From Methylovorus mays (GTDB lineage: Bacteria > Pseudomonadota > Gammaproteobacteria > Burkholderiales > Methylophilaceae), in contig NZ_JAJAVG010000008.1 of NCBI RefSeq assembly GCF_020531915.1, positions 310,001 through 374,000 on the forward strand: a stretch of 64,000 bases of DNA, given 5' to 3'. Position numbers and translations under genes: made by a program. The notes beneath the pieces were generated by a model. The model saw nothing but the letters and a program-made list of their open reading frames with translations. It ran no database searches and had not been told where the DNA came from. This document shows, piece after piece, positions 45,603 to 54,042 of this stretch (within the stretch, counting starts at the first letter, position 1; each line of letters opens with the position of its first letter).

Positions 45603-45826
45603 GATGCTTTCTCAAACGTACAAATAAGCCAAGAACCTTTCCCGCCAGAGCAGCCTTTCACTGTAACCTGCCTAAACTCTTGAGAATGCAGACGCCAGCC
45701 AACTTCTGCGTGAGCATTCAAAAAATCTTGAAATTGCTTACAGCGAACCTCGTCCCATCCATTATCTTCTGCACCACACCCTGAGATTTTGGGGACAAAC
45801 GCTTTGACCATATATTCGAACGCCAT
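45599..45826 (-). CDS. DUF4177-like small protein
   Basis: The 75-residue protein from the ATG at 45826 (AGGGAG eight bases upstream) reads MAFEYMVKAFVPKISG at the start and FQDFLNAHAEVGWRLHSQEF in the middle, the pattern of DUF4177-type proteins (a beta strand, then a helix and GW-L). It has three Cys residues (GCGAE, VRCKQ, KGCSGG). It is translationally coupled to the YidD-like gene. Function unknown; family call is tentative. Confidence 0.55.
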   Translation of the reverse strand: MAFEYMVKAFVPKISGCGAEDNGWDEVRCKQFQDFLNAHAEVGWRLHSQEFRQVTVKGCSGGKGSWLICTFEKAS

Positions 45827-45950
45827 AACTTCGACTCCCTTCATTTATGTTATTTATTAGTTATTTACAGCGATTATGCCTTTAATACACTGAGACAATA
45901 TTGAAAACAAATGAACGCCTTGGTTGTATTGTGTCCGTAATATAAATTTA

Positions 45951-45995
45951 GGCGGCGCCTCGCGCTGGGCTACGCTCCCGGCACGAAGCACCGCC
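45951..45995. repeat. Imperfect G+C-rich inverted repeat
   Basis: Arms GGCGGCGCCTCG and CGAAGCACCGCC (10 of 12 positions complementary) enclose about 21 bases in otherwise AT-rich, gene-free DNA (45845-46140). It resembles a dispersed palindromic element or recombination-site-like hairpin. Only one copy is seen in the window. Confidence 0.45.
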
Positions 45996-46008
45996 TTAAC
46001 ATTTATAA

Positions 46009-46033
46009 AAAAAGCACCTCATGGGCGCTTTTT
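46009..46033. terminator. Probable bidirectional terminator
   Basis: An AAAAAGC...GCTTTTT stem with one internal mismatch and a short loop lies just left of repeat copy B. It probably ends the tRNA-Thr transcript on the minus strand. Confidence 0.55.
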
Positions 46034-46055
46034 CTTCACCTGGTTGTATCAAACC

Positions 46056-46137
46056 TCCCGCGTAAGGTTGCGGAAGCGGTAATGCCGCGGGAGCTACCGG
46101 CTCACCCTGGCGTATCTTTGGATCACTTTATGCGGGG
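46056..46137. repeat. Copy B of the ~80 bp direct repeat
   Basis: The second copy starts TCCCGCGTAAGGTTGCGG and ends TTTATGCGGGGA, three bases from the 3' end of tRNA-Thr, and carries four extra bases (CGTA) relative to copy A. Within it CCCGCG and CGCGGG can pair. It may be a miniature mobile element, or a duplicated tRNA flank left by integration. Confidence 0.8.
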
Positions 46138-46140
46138 AAA

Positions 46141-46216
46141 TGGTGCCGGAGATAGGAATCGAACCTACGACCTTCTCATTACGAATGAGCTGCTCTACCA
46201 ACTGAGCTACACCGGC
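46141..46216 (-). tRNA. tRNA-Thr (anticodon CGU)
   Basis: The minus strand folds as a full 76-nt tRNA with encoded CCA: GCCGGTG acceptor arm, GCTCAGTTGGTAGAGC D arm, anticodon loop TTCGTAA (anticodon CGT) between CTCA and TGAG, and a GGTTCGATTCC T arm. It matches the E. coli thrW type closely. The acceptor stem has one U-U mismatch (positions 6 and 67). thrW-type genes are common integration targets, which fits the repeat-bounded islet next to it. Confidence 0.95.
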
Positions 46217-46310
46217 ACTTGAAAGAACTGCATGAGGAATGCAGGGCTTGAATTATAAGGGCTTGCGGCGGCGAGGGCAAACCGCGGCGTGACCTTGCCC
46301 ACGCTTAACC

Positions 46311-47468
46311 CTAGTGCTGATTGCCGTAGCCGATGAGGCCGAGGATGAAACGGACGGCGCCGAAGACCAGCCAGGAGAAGCCGCGGCGGATGAAGTGGCC
46401 GCGCTGCCACTCTTGTGGGCGTACCTGCACGGCGCCTTCTTGAATGGCGTGCTCCAGATCGTGCTTGAGGGTGAGGGCAAAGCCGTTGTCCATGACGGCG
46501 ACATTGGCCTCGCGCGCGAGCAGAAGACTGAAGGGGTCGATATTGGAGGAGCCGACGGTGGCCCATTTGCTATCGACCACGGCGACTTTGCTGTGCATGA
46601 AGCTTTTGCGGTATTCGTAAATCTCGATGCCGCTATCCAGCAGCTGGTGATAGATGGCGTGGGTGGCGGTCATGAAGACGTATTCGAGTCGCCCTTGCAG
46701 CAGCAGGCGCACGCGCACGCCACGCTCGGCGGCGGCAATCAGGGCGCGGCGGAAGCGGCGGCCGGGCAGGAAGTAGGCATTGGCGATAAGGATTTCATCG
46801 CGGGCGCGGCCGATGGCTTGCAGGTACATGCGCTCGATATCCCGCCGGTGCAGCACATTATCGCGAATGACAAAGGCGGCGCGCACGTTACCGGTGCTGC
46901 TGGGTCTGCTGTCACCATCGACGGTGGAGGCATAGCGCACTTGCAGGTGCATCCAGGCAATACGCCGCCACAGGCGCTCTACGCGCAGCTGTATTTCGGC
47001 CAGCAGCGGGCCTTGCACACGCACGGCATAATCAATGCGCGGGCCCATATTGCCCGGCACATCCATGTCGTCAATGATGTTGATGCCGCCGACAAAAGCC
47101 ACTTGCGCATCCACCGTGACTAGCTTGCGGTGCAGACGTCGAAGGCGGTTGCGCTTGAAGGTCCACGGTGAAATCTTGGGGCGGTAAAACAGCACCTGCA
47201 CACCCGCCTGCTCCAGCTGCTCGCGGGTGTTTTCAGGGAAATGCCGGCAGCCGTAACCATCCAGCAGCAGATGCACCTGCACGCCACGGCCCACCGCATG
47301 CAGCAGCGCGGCGGTCACCTGCTGGCCGATGTCGTCCATCTCGTAGATATAGGTTTCGAGAAAAATCTCGTAGCGCGCGCTATCCAGCGCTTGCAGCAGG
47401 GCGGGGAAATATTCCGTGCCATTGCGCAGCAGGCGTACATCGTTACCCCGGCTGTAGCGCGGTCTCAT
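46311..47468 (-). CDS. clsB: Cardiolipin synthase ClsB-like (PLD superfamily)
   Basis: The 385-residue protein has two HxKx4D motifs, LHRKLVTVDAQVAFVGGIN and MHSKVAVVDSKWATVGSSN, separated by about 180 residues as in ClsB/YbhO, plus FLETYIYEMDDIG near the start and a hydrophobic C-terminal tail. It makes cardiolipin from phosphatidylglycerol and another phospholipid at the inner membrane. It overlaps the downstream partner ybhP-like gene by four bases, the E. coli ybhP-ybhO arrangement. Confidence 0.9.
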   Translation of the reverse strand: MRPRYSRGNDVRLLRNGTEYFPALLQALDSARYEIFLETYIYEMDDIGQQVTAALLHAVGRGVQVHLLLDGYGCRHFPENTREQLEQAGVQVLFYRPKISPWTFKRNRLRRLHRKLVTVDAQVAFVGGINIIDDMDVPGNMGPRIDYAVRVQGPLLAEIQLRVERLWRRIAWMHLQVRYASTVDGDSRPSSTGNVRAAFVIRDNVLHRRDIERMYLQAIGRARDEILIANAYFLPGRRFRRALIAAAERGVRVRLLLQGRLEYVFMTATHAIYHQLLDSGIEIYEYRKSFMHSKVAVVDSKWATVGSSNIDPFSLLLAREANVAVMDNGFALTLKHDLEHAIQEGAVQVRPQEWQRGHFIRRGFSWLVFGAVRFILGLIGYGNQH

Positions 47469-48217
47469 CGTTTCTCCAGCACGGCGGAAAGAGCGGCGTG
47501 GTCGGAGGTGAGTGCAGTGCGGGGGCCACCGTGCACATGCGCGCTGTGGATGTGAAAGCCGCGCACATAGATGCGGTCCAGCCTGAACAGGGGGAACATG
47601 GAAGGAAAGCTGCGCGCCGGTTTGCCATGGGCATGCTCAAATACTTCGCGCATGTTCAGCCCATCCATCACCTGATGCCCGGCCGAGAGGCGCCAGTCGT
47701 TAAAATCCCCGGCGATCACCAGCGGCGCATCTTCCGGAATCACCGCATGGATGTAATCCCGCAGGGCGCCAAACTGCTTGAAGCGCCAGCGGGCCAGCAG
47801 CCCAAGATGCACGCAGATGCAATGCAGGGTTTGCGGCCAGCCTTCTATCGCGATTTCACAATGCAGCAGGCCGCGCTGCTCGATTTCATGCGCAGAAATA
47901 TCATGGGTGGTGGATTGCAGGATGGGAAAACGGGACAGCACCGCATTGCCATGATGGCCGCCGGGGTAAACCGCGTTTTTGCCATAGGCGTAGTTGGGGC
48001 CGCAGGCTTCTGCCAGAAAATGCGTCTGGCCGGTGGCGGGCCAGTGCTTGAAGCGCAGGCCGTTGCCGTGGTGCTCGTCTTGAACTTCCTGCAAAAACAC
48101 CACGTCGGCCTGCAGGTTGCGGATCATCTCGCGCTGATCGTGCAGGGCCAGACGTGCGTTGAAGCTCGTCAGCCCTTTGTGAATATTGAATGTGGCTACG
48201 CGCAGCGTGGGCAGCAT
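47465..48217 (-). CDS. ybhP: Endonuclease/exonuclease/phosphatase family protein (YbhP-like)
   Basis: The 250-residue protein has the EEP blocks: LRVATFNIHKGL, ADVVFLQEVQD (metal-binding Glu), GNAVLSRFPI, IAGDFNDWR and SDHAALSAVL. EEP enzymes cleave phosphodiesters; YbhP precedes ClsB in many proteobacteria and probably acts on a lipid-related substrate, though this is not established. Substrate specificity is not readable. Confidence 0.9.
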   Translation of the reverse strand: MLPTLRVATFNIHKGLTSFNARLALHDQREMIRNLQADVVFLQEVQDEHHGNGLRFKHWPATGQTHFLAEACGPNYAYGKNAVYPGGHHGNAVLSRFPILQSTTHDISAHEIEQRGLLHCEIAIEGWPQTLHCICVHLGLLARWRFKQFGALRDYIHAVIPEDAPLVIAGDFNDWRLSAGHQVMDGLNMREVFEHAHGKPARSFPSMFPLFRLDRIYVRGFHIHSAHVHGGPRTALTSDHAALSAVLEKR

Positions 48218-48277
48218 GGAATCCCGATGAAGTGAACACGCAAGGTGCGACGCGGAATCGGCATCAAGGTTCCTGGC

Positions 48278-49375
48278 TTATGAGGCATCCAGCATGCGTT
48301 GCAGCGTGAGCTTGGCCAGCTCCGCCTCGTGTGGCGGCACGCTGATGCGGTTGACCACATTGCCATCCGCCAGGTTTTCCAGCGTCCAGGCCAGGTGTTG
48401 CGGGTCTATGCGCGCCATGGTCGAGCACTCGCAGATCACGTGCGACATGAATTGCACCAGCTTGCCTTCAGGCTTCATCTGCTCGGCCAGGCGATTCACC
48501 AGATTAAGCTCGGTGCCCACCAGCCACTTGGTGCCCGCAGGCGCTTCGGAAACGGTCTTGAGGATATATTCGGTGGAACCGACATAGTCAGAATTCAGGC
48601 ACACCTCAAACGGTGACTCGGGATGCGAGATGACAAAGCCATCCGGATGTTCCGCGCGGAACCGCGTGATGTTCTGTTCGCGGAACATCTGGTGCACGGC
48701 GCAGTGGCCTTTCCACAGCAGGATTTTGGCATTCTTGATCTGCTCTTCAGTGAGACCGCCCATGGGCTGGTCAGGGTCCCACACTGGCATTTGCTCCAGG
48801 GGGATGCCCATCTTGTAACCGCTCCAGCGGCCCAGGTTCTGATCCGGGAAGAACAGGACTTTTTCGCGCTGGGCAAACGCCCATTCCAGAATCTTGGGCG
48901 CATTGGTCGAGGTGCAGACAATGCCGCCGTGCTCGCCGCAAAAGGCTTTGAGGTCAGCCGCCGAATTGATGTAGGTGACTGGCGTGATGGTGGCATCAAA
49001 ATCCAGCACCTTGGCCAGCTCACGGCGCGAACGCTCGACCTTGGCAAGGTTGGCCATATCGGCCATGGAACAGCCGGCCGCGAGGTCAGGCAGAATCGCA
49101 ATCTGCTCGGGGCGCGACAGGATATCCGCCACCTCGGCCATGAAATGCACGCCCAGAAACACGATGTATTCCGCATCCGTCTGCGCGGCAAAGCGCGACA
49201 GCTTGAGCGAGTCACCGGTGTAATCGGCATGGCGGTAAACGCTTTCTTGCTGGTAATGGTGGCCCAGGATCACCAGGCGTTTGCCCAGCTTGGCCTTGGC
49301 CGCCAGAATGCGTTCCTGGCAATCATCCTCGGCGGCGTGTTGGTAGCGTTCAAATTTGATGGTGGCTGTTTGCAT
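48278..49375 (-). CDS. nadA: Quinolinate synthase NadA
   Basis: The 365-residue protein condenses iminoaspartate and dihydroxyacetone phosphate to quinolinate for NAD synthesis. It shows VILGHHYQQESVYRHADYTGDSL, the three [4Fe-4S] cysteine sites in AAGCSMADMA, IVCTSTNAPKILEW and MSHVICECSTMARI, and the C-terminal NRISVPPHEAELA. nadB is not in the window. It has normal length and stands between ybhP and nudB on the same strand. Confidence 0.97.
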   Translation of the reverse strand: MQTATIKFERYQHAAEDDCQERILAAKAKLGKRLVILGHHYQQESVYRHADYTGDSLKLSRFAAQTDAEYIVFLGVHFMAEVADILSRPEQIAILPDLAAGCSMADMANLAKVERSRRELAKVLDFDATITPVTYINSAADLKAFCGEHGGIVCTSTNAPKILEWAFAQREKVLFFPDQNLGRWSGYKMGIPLEQMPVWDPDQPMGGLTEEQIKNAKILLWKGHCAVHQMFREQNITRFRAEHPDGFVISHPESPFEVCLNSDYVGSTEYILKTVSEAPAGTKWLVGTELNLVNRLAEQMKPEGKLVQFMSHVICECSTMARIDPQHLAWTLENLADGNVVNRISVPPHEAELAKLTLQRMLDAS

Positions 49376-49461
49376 GATTTCCGTTTACCTGTTGGCGCGC
49401 CAGCATCTGGCTGCCGCCCTATTGTGAGCCTGGGGCTCGAATTTCAAAAAAACACCTGACT

Positions 49462-49929
49462 CTATAATATTTCACCATGGCGGGCGCCCAGCATGCGCAG
49501 GGCTTCGACATTGGTCCATGAAAATACTTGTTTGGCGGCCTCGCGCCAGTCCACCCATGCATAGCGCACATGCTCATCCGGCGCGAGTTGCACCGGCAGC
49601 GGGGCTGGCAACTCAAGGCCGAACACATGCTCGGTATTCTGCGTTACCCCCGGCGCATAGCGATAACGCCAGTGCGGGTAGATTTCGTACACATTGGATG
49701 CCTGCCAGTCGCTAAAAGCATACTGCCGCGCATCCAGTCCGGTTTCTTCCGCCACCTCGCGTATGGCCGCATCAAACGGCGCTTCCAGCGTGCCATCGGG
49801 CAGGCGTTCCACACTGCCCGTCACCGATTGCCAGTAGCCCACCTTGTCAGCGCGCTCCATCAGCAGCACCTGCAAATCCGGCGTATGAATCACGATCAGG
49901 GCAGATACCGGAATTTTAAAAGAAGACAT
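49462..49929 (-). CDS. nudB: Dihydroneopterin triphosphate diphosphatase NudB
   Basis: The 155-residue Nudix hydrolase has WQSVTGSVERL followed by EAPFDAAIREVAEETGLDA, i.e. the Nudix catalytic helix, with a short insertion between the Nudix Gly and the first Glu. HWRYRYAPGVTQNTEHVF is a NudB hallmark. It removes pyrophosphate from dihydroneopterin triphosphate in folate synthesis, relevant to the tetrahydrofolate-dependent methylamine route. It is commonly found near aspS in betaproteobacteria. Confidence 0.92.
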   Translation of the reverse strand: MSSFKIPVSALIVIHTPDLQVLLMERADKVGYWQSVTGSVERLPDGTLEAPFDAAIREVAEETGLDARQYAFSDWQASNVYEIYPHWRYRYAPGVTQNTEHVFGLELPAPLPVQLAPDEHVRYAWVDWREAAKQVFSWTNVEALRMLGARHGEIL

Positions 49930-50008
49930 AGTCCAGGGACAGGCTAAAAGTTAAGTGGAATCGCACTATACCAGCGGAGGAGCGACGACTGCCGGGTTCT
50001 CCCCAAAA

Positions 50009-50536
50009 TCAGTCACCCTCAAATTCGCATAGCGCATAAGCTTTGAGGCCCAGCGCCGCCAATCGTTTCATGCCACCCAGATCCGGCAGGTCGACAATAA
50101 ACGCACAGTCGGTCACTTCGCCGCCCAGTTGCCGTATCAGCATCACCGCCGCCTCGGCGGTGCCGCCCGTGGCAATCAGGTCATCCACCAGCAATATACG
50201 CTCGCCCGGCACAATCGCATCGGTATGAATTTCCACGCGATCAGTACCATATTCCAGCGCATAGTCATGCCCCCGCACAGCGCCCGGCAACTTGCCCTGC
50301 TTGCGCACCGGCACAAAGCCCACGCCCAGCTGATACGCCAGCGCGGCGCCCACGATAAAGCCGCGCGACTCAATGCCCACCACCTTGCTGATAGTCTGGT
50401 CACGATACCGCGCGGCCAGCTGGTCTATGGTGAGCCGCAAGCCTTCGGCATCTTTCAGCAACGTCGTGATATCACGAAACTGGATGCCCGGCTTGGGGTA
50501 GTCGGGGATAGTGCGGATCAAGGATTTTATGGTCAT
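50009..50536 (-). CDS. apt: Adenine phosphoribosyltransferase
   Basis: The 175-residue protein has [20 protein letters not shown] at the N terminus, [17 protein letters not shown], the flexible loop KQGKLPGAV, and the PRPP motif [16 protein letters not shown]. It salvages adenine to AMP. It is 29 bp downstream of the 2OG oxygenase-like gene but is probably an independent housekeeping function. Confidence 0.97.
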   Translation of the reverse strand: MTIKSLIRTIPDYPKPGIQFRDITTLLKDAEGLRLTIDQLAARYRDQTISKVVGIESRGFIVGAALAYQLGVGFVPVRKQGKLPGAVRGHDYALEYGTDRVEIHTDAIVPGERILLVDDLIATGGTAEAAVMLIRQLGGEVTDCAFIVDLPDLGGMKRLAALGLKAYALCEFEGD

Positions 50537-50565
50537 AACCGTTTGTGCAAAATATTCAGTAATTC

Positions 50566-51162
50566 TTAATGGGGCAACAGCAACCAGCCGGTGATGATGT
50601 ATTTGGAACCCTGCGACACCACTTCACCCGCATGGGCATGGGTCCACTCTGCCGGCCAGATCAGGGTTTTGCCTTTTTCCGGCTTGATTCTGAGTTGCTG
50701 ATGCACAAAATGGGTATATCCATCTTCAAAATCATCGTTCAGATAGGTCATGAAGGCAAACAGCCGGTGCAATGAGGCAATGTCCGTACGCTCGCTGTGC
50801 ACATGGGCAAAATGGCCGCCAGGATTGTATTTCTGGATATTGAACCGCCCGATGTCCAGCACCGGGAAGGTCTTTTCCAGAAACGGCCATTGCCTGGCGT
50901 AATCGGTATAGCAGGCATAGAGTTTGCCGATATACGCCTTGATGCAGCGATGGCTGGGCGTATTGATATCCGCCGGGGCAATCGACATATCCAGGGAGTT
51001 TTTAATGTTGGGATCAAAGCCCTCCAGCGTAACACCCTGACGTTGCCGGTCCTGATGCTCCTCAAAAAACCGGATGAGCTCATCGCACAGTGGCAGGTCA
51101 TCCAGCTTCCAGGCACCGATAAAATGCGGGCTGGTCTCACAGGCAATATTGATCTGTTCCAT
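50566..51162 (-). CDS. Putative 2OG-Fe(II) oxygenase
   Basis: The 198-residue protein looks like a prolyl-hydroxylase-type double-stranded beta-helix: [10 protein letters not shown] offers an HxE metal pair, [16 protein letters not shown] follows, [20 protein letters not shown] gives the distal His and [12 protein letters not shown] the closing strand. Such proteins hydroxylate peptides or small substrates using 2-oxoglutarate. It is 10 bp downstream of the TPR gene; TPR-plus-2OG-oxygenase pairs and fusions are common. Substrate unknown. Confidence 0.75.
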   Translation of the reverse strand: MEQINIACETSPHFIGAWKLDDLPLCDELIRFFEEHQDRQRQGVTLEGFDPNIKNSLDMSIAPADINTPSHRCIKAYIGKLYACYTDYARQWPFLEKTFPVLDIGRFNIQKYNPGGHFAHVHSERTDIASLHRLFAFMTYLNDDFEDGYTHFVHQQLRIKPEKGKTLIWPAEWTHAHAGEVVSQGSKYIITGWLLLPH

Positions 51163-51172
51163 CCGCTAACGC

Positions 51173-52126
51173 CTATAAAGCGGCGTACCCCTTTCCCAGC
51201 CTGAATCGTATAAACCCGGAGCCCTTGCGTATGGTCTCCAGCCCCTTGGCATGCATGCCTTGTGACAAATAGAGGTTGCCCAGATTATCAAAGGCTTCCT
51301 TGAAATTCTTGTGCGTTTTGGTCAAGCGCTCATAGGTCTCAATGGCACCTGCAATATCACCACTCCCTTTAAGGGCAGTGCCCAGGTTGAGCAGTATCTC
51401 GGGCTTGTCGGCCACATGCTCAAGTGCAATGCGGTAGCAGCGTATCGCTTCATTGTGCTGGCGTTCTGCCAGATAGGCATTCCCGAGATTGATATAAGCC
51501 GTATGAAACTCAGGATGCGATGCAATTATCGCCTGCAAACTCGCAATGGCATCGCTGGTTCTGCCACCATTCAACAAGGCATTTGCCAGATTGAACCTGG
51601 CTTCCAGATGATCCCCCTGCATGGCGAGCACATGCTGATATGTCTCAATCGCTTCGGCATATTGCCCCGCCTGCGCCAAGGTATTGGCGAGATTGAAATG
51701 GGCTTCCAGCACATGAGGATTGCTTGCAATCACATACCGAAAACTGGCAACCGCATCGGTTAACTGCCCCAGGGCTTTTTGTTGCATGCCAAGAAGAAAA
51801 TACGCTTCTGCATACTGCGGGTTAGCCTTGATCGCAGACTGCAGGCTGGCAACCGCCTCCTTGATCTTTTTTTGCTCAACGTAGAACACCGCAAGGTTGT
51901 AATGCGCATCGGCAATGTGCGGATGAATAGCCAACGCCTGCTTGCAGGTAGCAATCGCTTGCTGCAAACGTCCACAGATGTAATGCAGGTTGGCATAGTT
52001 AAGATACACCGCCGGATTGCGTGAACGCATGCCGACCAACTGCCGAAAGAGGACTTCCGCCTCTTTATACTGCCCACGTTGTTGCAATAACAGAGCCTGA
52101 TCCAGCAGCTGGTTTTCGTTAACCAT
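51173..52126 (-). CDS. Tetratricopeptide repeat protein
   Basis: The 317-residue protein consists of about eight tandem 34-residue TPRs from residue 3 onward, with consensus residues in AVYLNYANLHYICGRLQQAI, EAHFNLANTLAQAGQYAEAI and TAYINLGNAYLAERQHNEAI. No signal peptide or catalytic domain. It ends with an unusual short tail, ETIRKGSGFIRFRLGKGY. It probably acts as scaffold or substrate recruiter for the adjacent oxygenase. A 23-codon SEC-C ORF ends 7 bp upstream of its start. Confidence 0.85.
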   Translation of the reverse strand: MVNENQLLDQALLLQQRGQYKEAEVLFRQLVGMRSRNPAVYLNYANLHYICGRLQQAIATCKQALAIHPHIADAHYNLAVFYVEQKKIKEAVASLQSAIKANPQYAEAYFLLGMQQKALGQLTDAVASFRYVIASNPHVLEAHFNLANTLAQAGQYAEAIETYQHVLAMQGDHLEARFNLANALLNGGRTSDAIASLQAIIASHPEFHTAYINLGNAYLAERQHNEAIRCYRIALEHVADKPEILLNLGTALKGSGDIAGAIETYERLTKTHKNFKEAFDNLGNLYLSQGMHAKGLETIRKGSGFIRFRLGKGYAAL

Positions 52127-52133
52127 GTGAGAG

Positions 52134-52205
52134 CTACCAGTGCTTGTATTTTTTACCGCTGCCGCAAACGCAATGATCGTTGCGGCCCGGTTTTGTGGAT
52201 GACAT
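52134..52205 (-). CDS. SEC-C-motif mini-ORF (23 aa)
   Basis: Reading the minus strand from the ATG at 52205 to the TAG at 52134 gives 23 residues that contain the SEC-C core GRNDHCVCGSGKKYKH, then Trp and stop. SEC-C normally ends CC or HC after the Lys/Tyr block; here the last ligand Cys is Trp. It lies between aspS (42 bp away) and the TPR start (7 bp), in a different frame from TPR. N-terminal SEC-C motifs on TPR proteins are known, so this could be a free mini-protein, an upstream regulatory ORF, or a remnant split from the TPR gene. Confidence 0.62.
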   Translation of the reverse strand: MSSTKPGRNDHCVCGSGKKYKHW

Positions 52206-52247
52206 CAATCTCGCTCAAGCCTGCAAGACAGCCGTCTGGCAATGAGA

Positions 52248-54032
52248 TCAGCCGGCCGCATTCTGCTGGCGCACGCGGATGTGCAACTCACGCAACTGCT
52301 TCTCGTCGACTTCGTTGGGCGCATTGGTCATCAGGCATTGCGCGCGCTGGGTCTTGGGGAAGGCAATCACGTCACGGATGGACTCGGCACCGGCCATCAG
52401 CGTGACCAGGCGGTCCAAACCGAAGGCCAGGCCGCCATGCGGAGGTGCACCGTATTGCAGGGCGTCCAGCAGGAAGCCGAATTTCTCCTGGGCTTCTTCC
52501 TTGCTGATCTTGAGGGCGTCGAATACCTTGGACTGCACTTCCTGCTTGTGGATACGCACGGAACCGCCGCCGACTTCCCAGCCGTTGAGCACCATGTCGT
52601 AGGCTTTGGACAGGGCGGCACCGGGGTTGGTGGTGAGCAGGTCTTCGTGACCATCCTTGGGGCTGGTGAAGGGGTGATGCAACGCGACCCAGCGGTCGGC
52701 TTCTTCGTCGTGTTCAAACATGGGGAAATCCACCACCCACAGCGGTGCCCAGGCACGGCCATCAACATGGCCTTTTTCGTGGCCAACCTTGGTACGCAGG
52801 GCGCCCAGGGCTTCGTTTACCACCTTGGCCTTGTCGGCGCCGAAGAACACGATGTCGCCATTTTGCGCACCAGTGCGGTCAATAATGGCTTGCAGTGCGC
52901 TGACGTGGATGTTCTTGACGATAGGGCTTTGCAGGCCTTCTTCATTGAGCTTGGTGATGTCGTTGATCTTGATGTAAGCCAGACCCTTGGCACCGTAGAT
53001 TTTGACGAACTCGGTGTAGGCGTCGATCTCGGAGCGGCTGATGGCAGCGCCATTGGGCACGCGCATGGCGGCCACGCGACCACCCACCATATTGGCGGCA
53101 CCGGCGAACACCTTGAAATCCACATCTTTCATGATGTCAGTCAGCTCGGTGATTTCCAGTGTCACGCGCATGTCGGGCTTGTCGGAGCCGTATTTGTTCA
53201 TGGCTTCGGAGAATGGCATGCGGGGGAACTGCGCAGGCAGATCAATGTTCTGCACGCTCTTGAACATCTTGCGGATCATGTCTTCCACGATGTTCATGAT
53301 CTCTTCTTCGCCGAGGAAGGAGGTTTCAATATCGACCTGGGTGAATTCAGGCTGACGGTCCGCACGCAAGTCTTCATCGCGGAAACACTTGGTGATCTGG
53401 AAGTAACGGTCGAAACCCGACACCATCAGCAGCTGCTTGAACAGCTGTGGCGACTGCGGCAGCGCAAAGAACTGGCCGTGATGCACGCGTGATGGCACCA
53501 GATAGTCACGTGCGCCTTCGGGCGTCGAGCGGGTCAGCATAGGCGTTTCGACTTCAATGAAGCCGTTGCTGTCCAGATGGTCACGCAGGGTCTTGGCCAC
53601 GCGGTAGCGCAGCATGAGGTTCTTCTGCATGGCGGGACGGCGCAGGTCGATATAGCGATGCTCCAGACGCACCATCTCGCTAAGGTTGTCATCGTCCAGC
53701 ATGAACGGAGGCGTGAGCGATGGGTTGAGAATCTCGATCTCGGTCGCCAGCATTTCGACTTCGCCGGTCGGGATATTCGGGTTTACGGTACCTTCAGGAC
53801 GGGCGCGCACCTTGCACACCACCTTCAGCACAAACTCGCTGCGTACGGTTTCGGCCAGCTTGAAAGCTTCCGGCGTATCGGGGTCGATCACGATCTGGGC
53901 CATGCCTTCGCGGTCGCGCAGGTCGATGAAGATCACGCCACCATGGTCACGGCGGCGATGCGCCCAGCCGCACAGGGTAACAGTCTGGCCAATGTGTTCG
54001 CGGTTCAAATGACCGCAGTAATGAGTACGCAT
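52248..54032 (-). CDS. aspS: Aspartyl-tRNA synthetase
   Basis: The 594-residue class II synthetase has the N-terminal OB fold ([23 protein letters not shown]), motif 2 ([30 protein letters not shown]), the bacterial GAD insertion and motif 3 ([15 protein letters not shown]). Length is standard for bacterial AspS. It charges tRNA-Asp; without amidotransferase context one cannot tell whether it also charges tRNA-Asn. Preceded by DUF502 and fmdB, the usual betaproteobacterial order. Confidence 0.98.
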   Translation of the reverse strand: MRTHYCGHLNREHIGQTVTLCGWAHRRRDHGGVIFIDLRDREGMAQIVIDPDTPEAFKLAETVRSEFVLKVVCKVRARPEGTVNPNIPTGEVEMLATEIEILNPSLTPPFMLDDDNLSEMVRLEHRYIDLRRPAMQKNLMLRYRVAKTLRDHLDSNGFIEVETPMLTRSTPEGARDYLVPSRVHHGQFFALPQSPQLFKQLLMVSGFDRYFQITKCFRDEDLRADRQPEFTQVDIETSFLGEEEIMNIVEDMIRKMFKSVQNIDLPAQFPRMPFSEAMNKYGSDKPDMRVTLEITELTDIMKDVDFKVFAGAANMVGGRVAAMRVPNGAAISRSEIDAYTEFVKIYGAKGLAYIKINDITKLNEEGLQSPIVKNIHVSALQAIIDRTGAQNGDIVFFGADKAKVVNEALGALRTKVGHEKGHVDGRAWAPLWVVDFPMFEHDEEADRWVALHHPFTSPKDGHEDLLTTNPGAALSKAYDMVLNGWEVGGGSVRIHKQEVQSKVFDALKISKEEAQEKFGFLLDALQYGAPPHGGLAFGLDRLVTLMAGAESIRDVIAFPKTQRAQCLMTNAPNEVDEKQLRELHIRVRQQNAAG

Positions 54033-54042
54033 AGTGAATATC

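Noticed and set aside
46056-46137. Classical tRNA att duplication flanking a genomic island
   Set aside because: The repeated segment contains no tRNA-Thr sequence and there is no integrase in the islet, so a phage-type att pair is not supported.
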